Origin: Desulfamplus magnetovallimortis
Lineage (GTDB): Bacteria > Desulfobacterota > Desulfobacteria > Desulfobacterales > Desulfobacteraceae
Length of the DNA: 64,000 nt
Direction: 5' to 3'
NCBI RefSeq assembly: GCF_900170035.1
Contig: NZ_LT828555.1
Location: 59,177-123,176 of the forward strand
In this document: in pieces, positions 47,300 through 55,063 of the stretch
How the letters are laid out: the number at the start of each line of letters is the position of its first letter
Numbering within the stretch: the first letter of the stretch is position 1
Translations under genes and position numbers: made by a program
The notes under the pieces: generated by a model
Told to the model about the DNA's origin: nothing
Database searches by the model: none
Seen by the model: the letters and a program-made list of their open reading frames with translations, nothing else

Positions 47300-48898
47300 T
47301 TAGGTCATATAAGATTTCTGTGAAGCCTTGTCAATAAAAAAGCATTTTTTTCCTGACTCCCCAATTTTTTGTGATAAAAATTTTGCATGGGAATGGATAT
47401 TTTGTTTAATAAAAATAAATTCGGGATTTTCAGGGTTCCCTGTATCGGTTATCATGTCAAGGATCTGTAAGAGAGCTTTGTGATCAAATAGCTCAAGGTA
47501 CTCTGCAAATTGCAGTGTTATGGTTTTTTCTTGGTAATCTATGTGGTAATTAACGGTATCAGTTCTCTTGAGGTTTAGAGCCCTGAAAAAACCTTTGAGG
47601 ATATAGTTTATGCTGTCGTGATGAACAAGGCAATATTTGCCTGTTCCATCTATCCTGTCAATGCGCATCCTGATTGAAAGCATTACGAGAAAAAGCAGGA
47701 GGCCTTTGTTTATCTCTTCTTTGTCAAATGTTGGCTCACTTTCGGATAAAAACATTGATGTGTAGCTTCTTACAGTAATTAGTTTGACATCAAACCCGTT
47801 ATCAAGGGGTTTTGCAACAAAATCTCCAGCAGCATGATGCCAGGGAAACACCTGTTCAAATGTGTTCAGATCATAAAGTGTTGTAAGGATTTCAGACGCC
47901 TTTTCATATATTTCAAAATATTCGGGCCTGTGGTACTCAATTCTTGTTCCATCGCTGTTCCATAAGTTGAGAGTGTCAAACTCTGAAGAGTCACTGAGAT
48001 GGTCTGGCGAGTCAGTAACTTTGCCTGAAAAGTTGCTAATGTGCTCTGAAGAGTCAGCAAAGCTGCCTGAAGAGTTGCTACTGTGCTCTGAAGAGTGAGC
48101 AAAATTCCCTGAATTGTCAGTAAGGTGGAACTCTCTGTAATCTTCAAACCACTCTGCCAGAAAAAAAGCTATTGTCATCCCTCTGCACTCCTGGGTGCCA
48201 AACTCAAAAACATGGGGAATTAAATGCCCATCTGTTTTGCCTTCAAGTTTTTTAAGGAGATTGTATTCTCTCTCAATAAGTGAAAGACCCTGGGAAGAGA
48301 GAGCGCCATTTAGAGCAAAAGTTCTCCATGAACCTCCCCTGAGTGATATTTTGACACGAACAGGGTGGTAAAATGCACCATGTTTTTCAAGAAAAAGATC
48401 CACGTCTGTGATCTCTTTTTTAACTGTTTCTCCGCTGTCGGGAGATTGTAGAGATGGTGTTTTAGAAGATACGGTTTGAAAATATGGTACGGCAGGTGTT
48501 TCAGTTTGGGATGCTATGACCTTACCGTGAAGAGATGCTTTGTTTTCATAGTCATAGGTGGCTTTGGTCTGACATGTTTTGCTTTCATAGCCATAGGTGG
48601 TTTTGGTCTGACATGTTTTGCTTTCATAGTCATAGTTGGCTTTGGCTTTACATGAAGGTTCAGCCAGAAGTTTTTTACAGGTTTCAGGTGAAAGTAAGAT
48701 GGGTGAGAGAAAAAGTTTTGCTGCCTCAAGATATTCATGGATCATAATAGAATTAGATGAATCTTCTTTATGGGCAGGATGTAAACTATCTTCAGGATTC
48801 TCCTGCAGCAGTGGCTTGTTCCACAAATAAGATGATGAGTCCAGTTCACCAGGAAAGCCGGCAATATGATATTTGAATACAGGGCAGCTTTTTTTCAT
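47300..48898 (-). CDS. Unknown protein upstream of dsrA, possible kinase-like fold
   Basis: A 532-residue protein I do not recognise. Residues about 170-260 include HPVRVKISLRGGSWRTFALNG and IEREYNLLKKLEG, and about 345-400 include FPWHHAAGDFVA and VKLITVRSYTSM; the order of a beta-rich start, a long helix, and an HxxxGD-like motif weakly resembles aminoglycoside phosphotransferase or lipopolysaccharide kinase folds, but key residues are not clear. It contains two private tandem-repeat inserts: three 13-residue units around 90-130 and three or four Ser/His-rich 14-residue units around 265-310. It starts 6 bases after the TPR gene and lies upstream of dsrA, so it may belong to the dsr transcription unit. 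Function not known. Confidence 0.75.
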   Translation of the reverse strand: MKKSCPVFKYHIAGFPGELDSSSYLWNKPLLQENPEDSLHPAHKEDSSNSIMIHEYLEAAKLFLSPILLSPETCKKLLAEPSCKAKANYDYESKTCQTKTTYGYESKTCQTKATYDYENKASLHGKVIASQTETPAVPYFQTVSSKTPSLQSPDSGETVKKEITDVDLFLEKHGAFYHPVRVKISLRGGSWRTFALNGALSSQGLSLIEREYNLLKKLEGKTDGHLIPHVFEFGTQECRGMTIAFFLAEWFEDYREFHLTDNSGNFAHSSEHSSNSSGSFADSSEHISNFSGKVTDSPDHLSDSSEFDTLNLWNSDGTRIEYHRPEYFEIYEKASEILTTLYDLNTFEQVFPWHHAAGDFVAKPLDNGFDVKLITVRSYTSMFLSESEPTFDKEEINKGLLLFLVMLSIRMRIDRIDGTGKYCLVHHDSINYILKGFFRALNLKRTDTVNYHIDYQEKTITLQFAEYLELFDHKALLQILDMITDTGNPENPEFIFIKQNIHSHAKFLSQKIGESGKKCFFIDKASQKSYMT

Positions 48899-48903
48899 GG
48901 GGG

Positions 48904-49563
48904 TTATCTGTATGGCTCCAGCTCTTTTTTAAGGGCATCTGCAACCGGAAAACCCAGTTTTTCTGATTTGTCACAATGTTCAATTGCCAGGTCAAATTCT
49001 CCCTTTTGTAAATAGGCAACTGCAAGATTATTGTGGGCAATGGGAAATTCGGGCTGAACATTAACGGCTTCAAGATTTGCTTTTATGGATTCGTTCAGAA
49101 GCCCTTTCATAAGGTAGGCATTTCCAAGGGTGGTGTACGCCTGTACAAATTTGGGGTTATGGACAATGGCCTTTCTGAGGTTCTTTATGGCAAGATCAAG
49201 TTTCTCTTCGTCATCTTCCTTGTTTTTTCCGTCAATTAGCTGAAGTAGAACAAAACCAATATTGGCATATCCTTCTGAAAACCCGGCTCTTGCCTTTACA
49301 GCATGTTTATTGTATCTGAGGCAACCTTCAAGGTCGTTTCTTTGGAGACATAAACCACCAAGAAGAACGTATGCTTCAGCAAGGTTGGGGCTTGCCTCAA
49401 CAGCGTCATGAAGGGACTGCTCGGCAGCATCGTAGTCTTTTTTACCCATAAGTGCCACTGCAAGATTATAGTGTGTGGTTCCGCACTCGGTGTTATGTTT
49501 CAGTTGCTGACGAAGCTTTTCAATATATTCATCAGCATTTTGGGCTTTTTGTGTTTCCGCCAT
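48904..49563 (-). CDS. TPR-repeat protein upstream of dsrA
   Basis: A 219-residue protein made almost entirely of tetratricopeptide repeats; units are visible as THYNLAVALMGKKDYDAAEQ, AYTTLGNAYLMKGLLNES and AHNNLAVAYLQKGEFDLA. No signal peptide, so it is probably a cytoplasmic scaffold. It is the first gene of a minus-strand series leading to the unknown protein and dsrABD. AGGAAT lies before the ATG. A partner cannot be deduced. Confidence 0.85.
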   Translation of the reverse strand: MAETQKAQNADEYIEKLRQQLKHNTECGTTHYNLAVALMGKKDYDAAEQSLHDAVEASPNLAEAYVLLGGLCLQRNDLEGCLRYNKHAVKARAGFSEGYANIGFVLLQLIDGKNKEDDEEKLDLAIKNLRKAIVHNPKFVQAYTTLGNAYLMKGLLNESIKANLEAVNVQPEFPIAHNNLAVAYLQKGEFDLAIEHCDKSEKLGFPVADALKKELEPYR

Positions 49564-50008
49564 TATTGATATTCCTATGAAAAAATATAACTGTTATAAT
49601 CTATTTGTAACCCTGCCATTCAGGAATAAAGTATTATGGCATATTTCATTTATCAGGTTACACTTTCCATATCACCATCCCCATTTTCAGGGGTTTTCAT
49701 AAAAAAAGTGTAAACTACTTTTTGGTGTAATATGAAACATGTCAGTATTATGAGTTTGAAAGAAGGGTTATTATTCCAGACTAATCCTTGACAAGGAGCA
49801 GAAACAGACTGAATGCTCCTTAAAATAAAACGATTACTATATTTTTGATCTTTGCTTCTGTCAAGGGAAAAACTGTGAAATTATTGAATGCAATTACTTG
49901 ACCCATTTAATGGAGAAGTGGTAATATCTTCAATATTTTATATTTTTTCCATCTCAAATATCATTTATCAAAGGCTTTAATATTATTTATCAAAGGGTTT
50001 GAACAATT
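49564..50008. other. Divergent region upstream of the TPR gene and dapA
   Basis: Contains a family C MITE at 49638-49743. The AT-rich remainder (49760-50005) should hold the dapA promoter; TTATCAAAGG occurs twice near 49965 and 49988. No operator is clear. Confidence 0.45.
49630..49751. mobile_element. Family C MITE, copy 4, perfect 8-bp target duplication
   Basis: The element is 49638-49743 (106 bp), beginning GGCATATTTCATTTATCAGG and ending ATATGAAACATGTC. AGTATTAT lies on both sides (49630-49637 and 49744-49751). Confidence 0.9.
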
Positions 50009-51043
50009 ATGAAAACAGGATGCTATACTGCACTGATCACACCATTTACACCTGACGGAGCCCTGGACAAGGATGGCCTTGGGCAGCTTGTCCGATTTCA
50101 AATTGAAAATAACATTACCGGTATTCTCGCTGCCGGTACCACAGGTGAGAGCCCAACGCTTAAGTGGGAGGAGCATCTCGAGGTTATTTCTGATGTGGCT
50201 GCTGCCTCAAAAGATCACTGCATATGTATCGCAGGGGCAGGAAGCAATAACACAGAAGAAGCCCTTGGTGCAGTTGGACATTCCCAGGATGCCGGAGCCC
50301 ATGCGGTTTTGATGGTTGATCCATATTATAACGGCCCAAGCTCCCTTGAGATCAGGCGGGAGTATTACGAGCCTGTTGCAGAGACTTTCCCCAACATGGA
50401 GATCATTCCTTATATTATTCCCGGGAGGACAGGGGCACAGCTTTTGCCTGAGGATCTTGCAATTTTGAGTGAAAAATATTCCAATGTTGCCTCAGTAAAA
50501 GAAGCAACCGGCAGTATTGACAACATGAAAAGAACCCGGGTTTGCTGTGGGGATGACTTTAAGATTTTTTCAGGTGATGATGGAATTCTGCTTCAGATTA
50601 TGTCAGATGCAGAAATCAGAGCCTGCGGTGGTATTTCAGTTCTTTCCAATATTGTACCAAAGGCCATGACAGAAATGGTTATGCTCTACCATCTGGGAAA
50701 AACAGAAGAGGCTGCTGCACTTAACCGTTCCTTAGAACCTCTACTTGGTCTTGTCACTGTTGTCACCAAAGAGGTGACTCCAAAGGGCTCTGTCAACTGC
50801 CGTGCAAGAAATCCCCTGGCTTTGAAAACACTTATGCAGATACTTGGTCTTCCTTCCGGAGGTTGTCGAAGACCTGTGGGCAAAATGACAGAGCAGGGAA
50901 TTGCTGTTGTGGTTGATGCAGCAAAGAAAGTTCAGGCAGAAAACCCCGAACTTCTGGCACCACTGGCCGATTTTTTTAATGTTGATATTGATGAGAGGCT
51001 TAATAACCCCGAGTACAGAAAAAATTTGTGGTATAATTATTGA
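50009..51043 (+). CDS. dapA: Dihydrodipicolinate synthase family protein (DapA-like)
   Basis: A 344-residue class I aldolase of the DapA/NAL family. GTTGESPTL at 43-51 holds the catalytic Thr pair, Tyr135 (in PYIIPGRTG) and Lys164 (in VASVKEATG) complete the catalytic set, and Arg140 is the usual carboxylate binder, all of which favours 4-hydroxy-tetrahydrodipicolinate synthase. It is about 50 residues longer than typical DapA because of a C-terminal extension after residue 290. It is not beside other lysine genes, so another pyruvate-dependent aldolase activity cannot be excluded. Confidence 0.85.
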   Translation: MKTGCYTALITPFTPDGALDKDGLGQLVRFQIENNITGILAAGTTGESPTLKWEEHLEVISDVAAASKDHCICIAGAGSNNTEEALGAVGHSQDAGAHAVLMVDPYYNGPSSLEIRREYYEPVAETFPNMEIIPYIIPGRTGAQLLPEDLAILSEKYSNVASVKEATGSIDNMKRTRVCCGDDFKIFSGDDGILLQIMSDAEIRACGGISVLSNIVPKAMTEMVMLYHLGKTEEAAALNRSLEPLLGLVTVVTKEVTPKGSVNCRARNPLALKTLMQILGLPSGGCRRPVGKMTEQGIAVVVDAAKKVQAENPELLAPLADFFNVDIDERLNNPEYRKNLWYNY

Positions 51044-51512
51044 TTGATGAACCTGTAAAAATTCTGGTTTTAAGATTTTTTTGGCCAACAACTGACTGAA
51101 ATTATTAATAGTAGTTCTGGTATTTTTGTCTTTTTGTGAGGCCATCATTGATTGATCTTCAAGAGTTTTGTTGACACCTTTCACTATTTTGGGATAAGGA
51201 TATTATCAACTGTTGTCAGAAGACAACCATTTTTGCTTTATGGATTAAGCTTTTTCCCTTAAGAATCGTTTTAAAATAGTATTAATAATAACTGATGGCC
51301 ATGAAGGTTACAGAAAATTTGAATATTCTGTTCCTTTATGGCTTTTTTTTGTTGAAAAACTCTTACTGTGTAGACTTCCAGAAAAATATTTTTCCATCTC
51401 AACTTTGAAGGGCAACTACATAGGCTTGCCCCTACGTTGTGCTTGCAAATTTAATTATCTGGAAAATTATAGTTTTTAACACCATAGCATTTTAGAAAAG
51501 GAGGACAATACT
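51044..51512. other. Region upstream of the nickel transporter genes
   Basis: Gene-free. A family D element lies at 51371-51472, just before the nikK ribosome site (AAAGGAGG near 51500). No NikR palindrome or NiCo-type riboswitch was evident to me. Positions 51050-51360 hold nothing I recognise. Confidence 0.45.
51371..51472. repeat. Family D element, copy 3
   Basis: TAGACTTCCAGAAAAATATT to TTATCTGGAAAATTATAG, with the central hairpin GGGCAACTAC/GGCTTGCCCC. It belongs to the same subtype as copy 1 at 6206-6305. Confidence 0.65.
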
Positions 51513-52367
51513 ATGTCCATAAAATTCAGAAATAGTGATACTATTTTGTCAAAGTCCCGTAACATTATTGTAACTGTAACTCTTTTGCTGGTTGCTGTAG
51601 TACTTCTTCTGTTGAATGGGCAGATTGCCCACGCTCATTTTGGAGCTGTTATTCCCTCTGATGATATTGTAACCCAGGAAGAGACAAAAACTCTTGAGGT
51701 TCAGGTTAAATTTATTCATCCTCTGGAGCAGCACTACATGGAGATGGTAAAACCCGTTAAATTTGGTGTTATGCATGGCGGAAAAAATATTGATCTTCTC
51801 TCGTCGCTAAATGAACTTAAAGGGAAAAGCCCTGATCAGACTGAAAATTTTACCTTTTGGTCAACAGAGTACTCAATTCGCAGACCAGGTGATTATACAT
51901 TTTTTGTTGAGCCTGCTCCTTACTGGGAACCTGCCGAAGATGTTTTTATTGTTCATTATACAAAAGTTTGTGTTAATGCCTTTGGTCTTGAAGAGGGATG
52001 GGACGACCCGGTTGGCCTTGAAACAGAAATTATTCCCATGACCAGACCATATGGGCTGTGGACCAATAATCTTTTTACAGGTCAGGTTCTAATTAAGGGA
52101 AAACCTGTTCCATTTGCCGAAGTTGAGGTGGAGTATCTGAATGAAAGCCCAGAAAATCCATCAATTGTAGTTGCTCCTGCCGATGCCTATGTAACACAGG
52201 TTGTAAAGGCTGATGTTAATGGAGTATTCAGTTATGCAATGCCAAGGGCAGGGTGGTGGGGCTTTGCTGCTCTTAATGAAGCTGACTGGAAAATCAAAAA
52301 TGGGGATGAAGAAAAAGGTGTTGAAATTGGAGCTGTTTACTGGGTGCGTACAAGGGATATGAAATAG
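51513..52367 (+). CDS. nikK: DUF4198 nickel-transport accessory protein NikK
   Basis: A 284-residue exported or membrane-anchored protein. A hydrophobic segment at about 20-42 ends before [13 protein letters not shown], where the histidine after processing may bind metal. The rest is a beta-rich DUF4198 fold ([22 protein letters not shown], then a C-terminal Ig-like part with [18 protein letters not shown]). Such proteins accompany ECF nickel transporters in deltaproteobacteria and are named NikK. GGAGG precedes the ATG. A family A element separates it from the following nik genes. Assignment rests on the family and the context. Confidence 0.8.
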   Translation: MSIKFRNSDTILSKSRNIIVTVTLLLVAVVLLLLNGQIAHAHFGAVIPSDDIVTQEETKTLEVQVKFIHPLEQHYMEMVKPVKFGVMHGGKNIDLLSSLNELKGKSPDQTENFTFWSTEYSIRRPGDYTFFVEPAPYWEPAEDVFIVHYTKVCVNAFGLEEGWDDPVGLETEIIPMTRPYGLWTNNLFTGQVLIKGKPVPFAEVEVEYLNESPENPSIVVAPADAYVTQVVKADVNGVFSYAMPRAGWWGFAALNEADWKIKNGDEEKGVEIGAVYWVRTRDMK

Positions 52368-52378
52368 TTCGCAATTTG

Positions 52379-52570
52379 TAAATACTCAAAGTCGCCCCCT
52401 ATGATCTTGTAAGCCTTGTCTTGTCAACAAAGTCTGAATCAGGATTCCCAGGATTAACAAAGATAAGCCAGGATTATCTATCCTGAACATCCTATCCATC
52501 CTGCTTATCCTGGTTCAGACAACGGCAATAACTTATGAAAAAGCAATAAGATGTCGATTTTGAGTAAATA
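52379..52570. mobile_element. Family A element, copy 6, with 6-bp target duplication
   Basis: The element is 52385-52564 (180 bp), from CTCAAAGTCGCCCCCTATG to AAGATGTCGATTTTGAG. TAAATA lies on both sides (52379-52384 and 52565-52570). It separates nikK from the rest of the nickel transporter. Confidence 0.88.
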
Positions 52571-52616
52571 TGTTGATATTGCATACATTACAACCTTAAA
52601 AGGATTGAAATACGAT

Positions 52617-52961
52617 ATGAATACAAAGTTTCATTATCAGCTCTTTTTTTTTACAGCCCTTCTTTCGATTATCCTGACAGCAGGTAGTGCAAGTGCTCAT
52701 AAGGTAAATCTTTTTGCCTATGTTGAGGGGGGCAGAATTTATACTGAAAGTTATTTTCCTGATGGTCGAGCAGTGGAAAAAGGCAAAGTTATGGTGTATG
52801 ACAGTGAGAAAAAACTGCTTGTTGAAGGCGATACGGATAAAGATGGGTTATTTGATTTTGAAATACCAGCTTTGGACGATCTTGATATTGTGCTTGATGC
52901 CACAATGGGACACAAAAACAGCTTTAAATTGAAAAAATCCGAGGTGGAGGCAGGAAAGTGA
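52617..52961 (+). CDS. Small exported protein, NikL-like N-terminal domain
   Basis: A 114-residue protein. A signal peptide ends in GSASA, so the mature protein starts HKVNLFAYVEGG, placing a histidine at or near the N-terminus. The rest is a single Ig-like or carboxypeptidase-regulatory-like domain (KVMVYDSEKKLLVEG, DKDGLFDFEIPALDDLDI, ATMGHKNSF). This resembles the first half of NikL of nickel ECF systems. AAAAGGA supports the ATG at 52617. Its end overlaps the next GTG start by four bases. Confidence 0.72.
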   Translation: MNTKFHYQLFFFTALLSIILTAGSASAHKVNLFAYVEGGRIYTESYFPDGRAVEKGKVMVYDSEKKLLVEGDTDKDGLFDFEIPALDDLDIVLDATMGHKNSFKLKKSEVEAGK

Positions 52962-53335
52962 GGCAATTTTTTTGTGATGAATTTTTGATGTGGCTTGCTT
53001 TCTGCCTTTTGCTTGTTCCCTTTGCTTCTCCTCTGTTGGCTTTTTCTGATGAGCCATCACCACCTTTTTCTTCTTCGTCTGTACAATCTGCTGAAACGCT
53101 TCAGGAATCATTTCATGCTGATGGATGCCAGGAACTCAAAGATATGCTGGAAAATCAGAACACAAAAATAGTTGGAGAACTAAGAAGGGTGAAAAGGGAG
53201 ATAGCTGCTTTAAAAGCAGAGCTTGACAAGCCGGGATTAAAGGAGATATTTGCTGGCATAGGCTATATTTTAGGGTTTTTCGGAGTTGCTGCATTTGTGG
53301 CTGCCCGTAATCAGAAAAAGAGTAAGGAGTGTTAG
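52958..53335 (+). CDS. nikL: NikL-like protein with signal and C-terminal membrane segment
   Basis: A 125-residue protein starting at GTG overlapping the preceding stop (GTGA). It has its own signal sequence to about residue 29, a Ser-rich stretch, a coiled coil (ELRRVKREIAALKAELDK) and a C-terminal membrane helix with GIGYILGFFGVAAFVAA. The tail matches the C-terminal half of NikL proteins. Together with the previous gene it may represent a NikL divided in two, although separate signals argue for two real proteins. nikM begins 5 bases after it. Confidence 0.7.
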   Translation: MRQFFCDEFLMWLAFCLLLVPFASPLLAFSDEPSPPFSSSSVQSAETLQESFHADGCQELKDMLENQNTKIVGELRRVKREIAALKAELDKPGLKEIFAGIGYILGFFGVAAFVAARNQKKSKEC

Positions 53336-53339
53336 GTTA

Positions 53340-53972
53340 ATGCATATTTCAGACGGGGTGCTTCCTGTCTCTGTTACAATTGGATGTTATGTAGCATCTG
53401 CTGGCATTCTTACATGGAGTACCCGCACTACCCGAAGTGAGGATCTGCCAAGGCTTGCTGTTATGACAGCAGCCTTTTTTGTGGCATCCATGATTCATGT
53501 GCCATTTGGCCCCACAAGCGTTCATCTTTTGATTCCGGGGCTTGCAGGAGCCATACTGGGATCTTCTGCCTTTCTCTCTATCTCGCTTGGCCTGCTTCTT
53601 CAAAGCCTGCTTTTTCAGTTTGGAGGGCTTACAGCACTTGGTGCAAATTCACTTATGATGGGAATACCTGCTGTTATGTGCGGCTGGTTTTTCCAGAGAT
53701 TCAGGGGTGAGAATCAAATGAGACAATCCATAACAGGCGGTATTGCCGGAGCTATGGGGTGTACCCTGGCGGCAGTTGGCCTTGCTCTGTTGCTTGCCAC
53801 TGGTGGTGAGGATTTCATGGGTGTTGCAAAAATAGCACTTGCAGCTCATATTCCTGTTATAATTATTGAAGGTGTTGTGAGTGGATTTACAATTGGCTTT
53901 TTGGCAAGGGTTAAGCCCGCTCTTCTCAATCCTTCTTTTGTCCGTTCCAGCGTAGGAGTTACCCGTGAATGA
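53340..53972 (+). CDS. nikM: Nickel/cobalt ECF transporter S component NikM/CbiM
   Basis: A 210-residue membrane protein with about seven spans. The mature-like N-terminus MHISDG places His2 for metal coordination, the hallmark of CbiM/NikM. HVPFGPTSVHLLIPGLAG and ALGANSLMMGIPAV are conserved. AAGGAG 11 bases upstream selects the ATG at 53340; the longer in-frame opening is rejected. It binds the metal ion and works with NikQ and NikO. The surrounding NikK and NikL genes favour nickel over cobalt. Confidence 0.92.
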   Translation: MHISDGVLPVSVTIGCYVASAGILTWSTRTTRSEDLPRLAVMTAAFFVASMIHVPFGPTSVHLLIPGLAGAILGSSAFLSISLGLLLQSLLFQFGGLTALGANSLMMGIPAVMCGWFFQRFRGENQMRQSITGGIAGAMGCTLAAVGLALLLATGGEDFMGVAKIALAAHIPVIIIEGVVSGFTIGFLARVKPALLNPSFVRSSVGVTRE

Positions 53973-54002
53973 ACCTCTGGTGATCTCTTTTTTGGTTCCC
54001 TG

Positions 54003-54893
54003 GTGGCAAATTTTTGCATTTTTTATTTTTCCCTTTATGCTCTTTTTTTCTGGGCTTTATTTTTTCGCATTAAAACTGATGCATCAAGATCATCTGAAGA
54101 AGAGAAGGATTGGTCTGTGCCTGACCTTTCAGACAGCTTTGAGGGATCTTTTTTTCATAAATGGGATGTTAGATGTAAAATTATCACCATACTATGTTTC
54201 TGTTTTATGGTTGCATCCATCAGCAATTTTGCTGTTGCTCTTATTGCTATTTCTTTTGCCCTGCTTGTCATTGTCATGGCACAGGTATCCCTTCAGAGGG
54301 TGTTGAGGCGTCTTCTTGCAATTTCAGGTTTCATGCTGATGTTTCTTTTGATTATGCCTTTTTCAGTGCCTGTTTTGCCTGGGGATACCATTATTGTCCC
54401 CAATGGTATCCAGTGGATGGGGTTTAATATGCGCGGCCTCTATCTGGCCGCTACTGTTGCTTCCAAAGCTGTTGCCATTACCATGATGATGGAGCCTCTT
54501 TTTTCCACAGCACCGCTTCCTGTAACTCTGCATGGACTTTCACGCCTTGGTGTACCTGAAATGGTTGCTCAGATGATTCTTTTGAGCCATCGTTATCTGC
54601 ACGTTTTCCGCCATGAAGCCAGTCGCATCTCTTCCGGAATGAAGGTAAGGGGTTTTCGTAAAAGAAGTGACCTTGCAACACTTCAGGCTGTAGCAAATTT
54701 TACAGGAATGCTTTTTGTGCGAAGTTTTGATAGAACCGAGCGCGTCTTTGATGCAATGAAAGCCCGTGGTTACAAGGGGTGTTTTCCAGAACCTCTTGTG
54801 TTGAAGATATATCCTTTGGATATATTTATTTCGGGGATAGGTGTTGCTATGGGTGTTCTTCTTATAGCTGTGGATAAGAATTTTTTTATATGA
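54003..54893 (+). CDS. nikQ: ECF transporter transmembrane protein NikQ/CbiQ, N-terminus uncertain
   Basis: About 296 residues. The core from residue 45 has several spans and two Ala-Arg-Gly-type coupling motifs: ISSGMKVRGF and RVFDAMKARGYKG, which dock onto the ATPase. The start shown is a GTG at 54003 without a good ribosome site. An AGGAG at 53954-53958 instead points to a GTG at 53965 in another frame, overlapping the nikM stop, which reads through hydrophobic codons to a T-rich stretch at 54043-54066; a shift there would join it to this frame. The stop TGA at 54891 is formed within the start of a family B repeat. Confidence 0.8.
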   Translation: MANFCIFYFSLYALFFWALFFRIKTDASRSSEEEKDWSVPDLSDSFEGSFFHKWDVRCKIITILCFCFMVASISNFAVALIAISFALLVIVMAQVSLQRVLRRLLAISGFMLMFLLIMPFSVPVLPGDTIIVPNGIQWMGFNMRGLYLAATVASKAVAITMMMEPLFSTAPLPVTLHGLSRLGVPEMVAQMILLSHRYLHVFRHEASRISSGMKVRGFRKRSDLATLQAVANFTGMLFVRSFDRTERVFDAMKARGYKGCFPEPLVLKIYPLDIFISGIGVAMGVLLIAVDKNFFI

Positions 54894-54967
54894 AAGTCAC
54901 ATTAAGTGGCTGTTTTTAAAACGACTTTCATCTCTTCGATTGTGGCGTGAATCCGCCATGTACGTTA
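54887..54967 (+). repeat. Family B repeat, single unit between nikQ and nikO
   Basis: TTATATGAAAGTCACATTAA to CCATGTACGTT. The nikQ stop codon falls in its first bases, and the repeat lies between the transporter genes, so nikO must be read through it or have a promoter after it. Confidence 0.7.
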
Positions 54968-55063
54968 AAAAAAAACAGTGCTTTGTCAGCACATATTTTA
55001 AAAAAATCCAAAACTGATTTATTAGCTTTGACAAAGTTCTGGTGCTGGAGTGAGACTTTTAAA

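Noticed and set aside
51044..51512. Nickel/cobalt riboswitch or NikR site before nikK
   Set aside because: I could not find the conserved riboswitch core or a GTATGA-N16-TCATAC palindrome; most of the region near the gene is a family D repeat.
54947..55063. N-terminal extension of NikO
   Set aside because: The extra codons are inside a family B repeat and do not resemble ABC ATPase sequence; a better start is at 55064.
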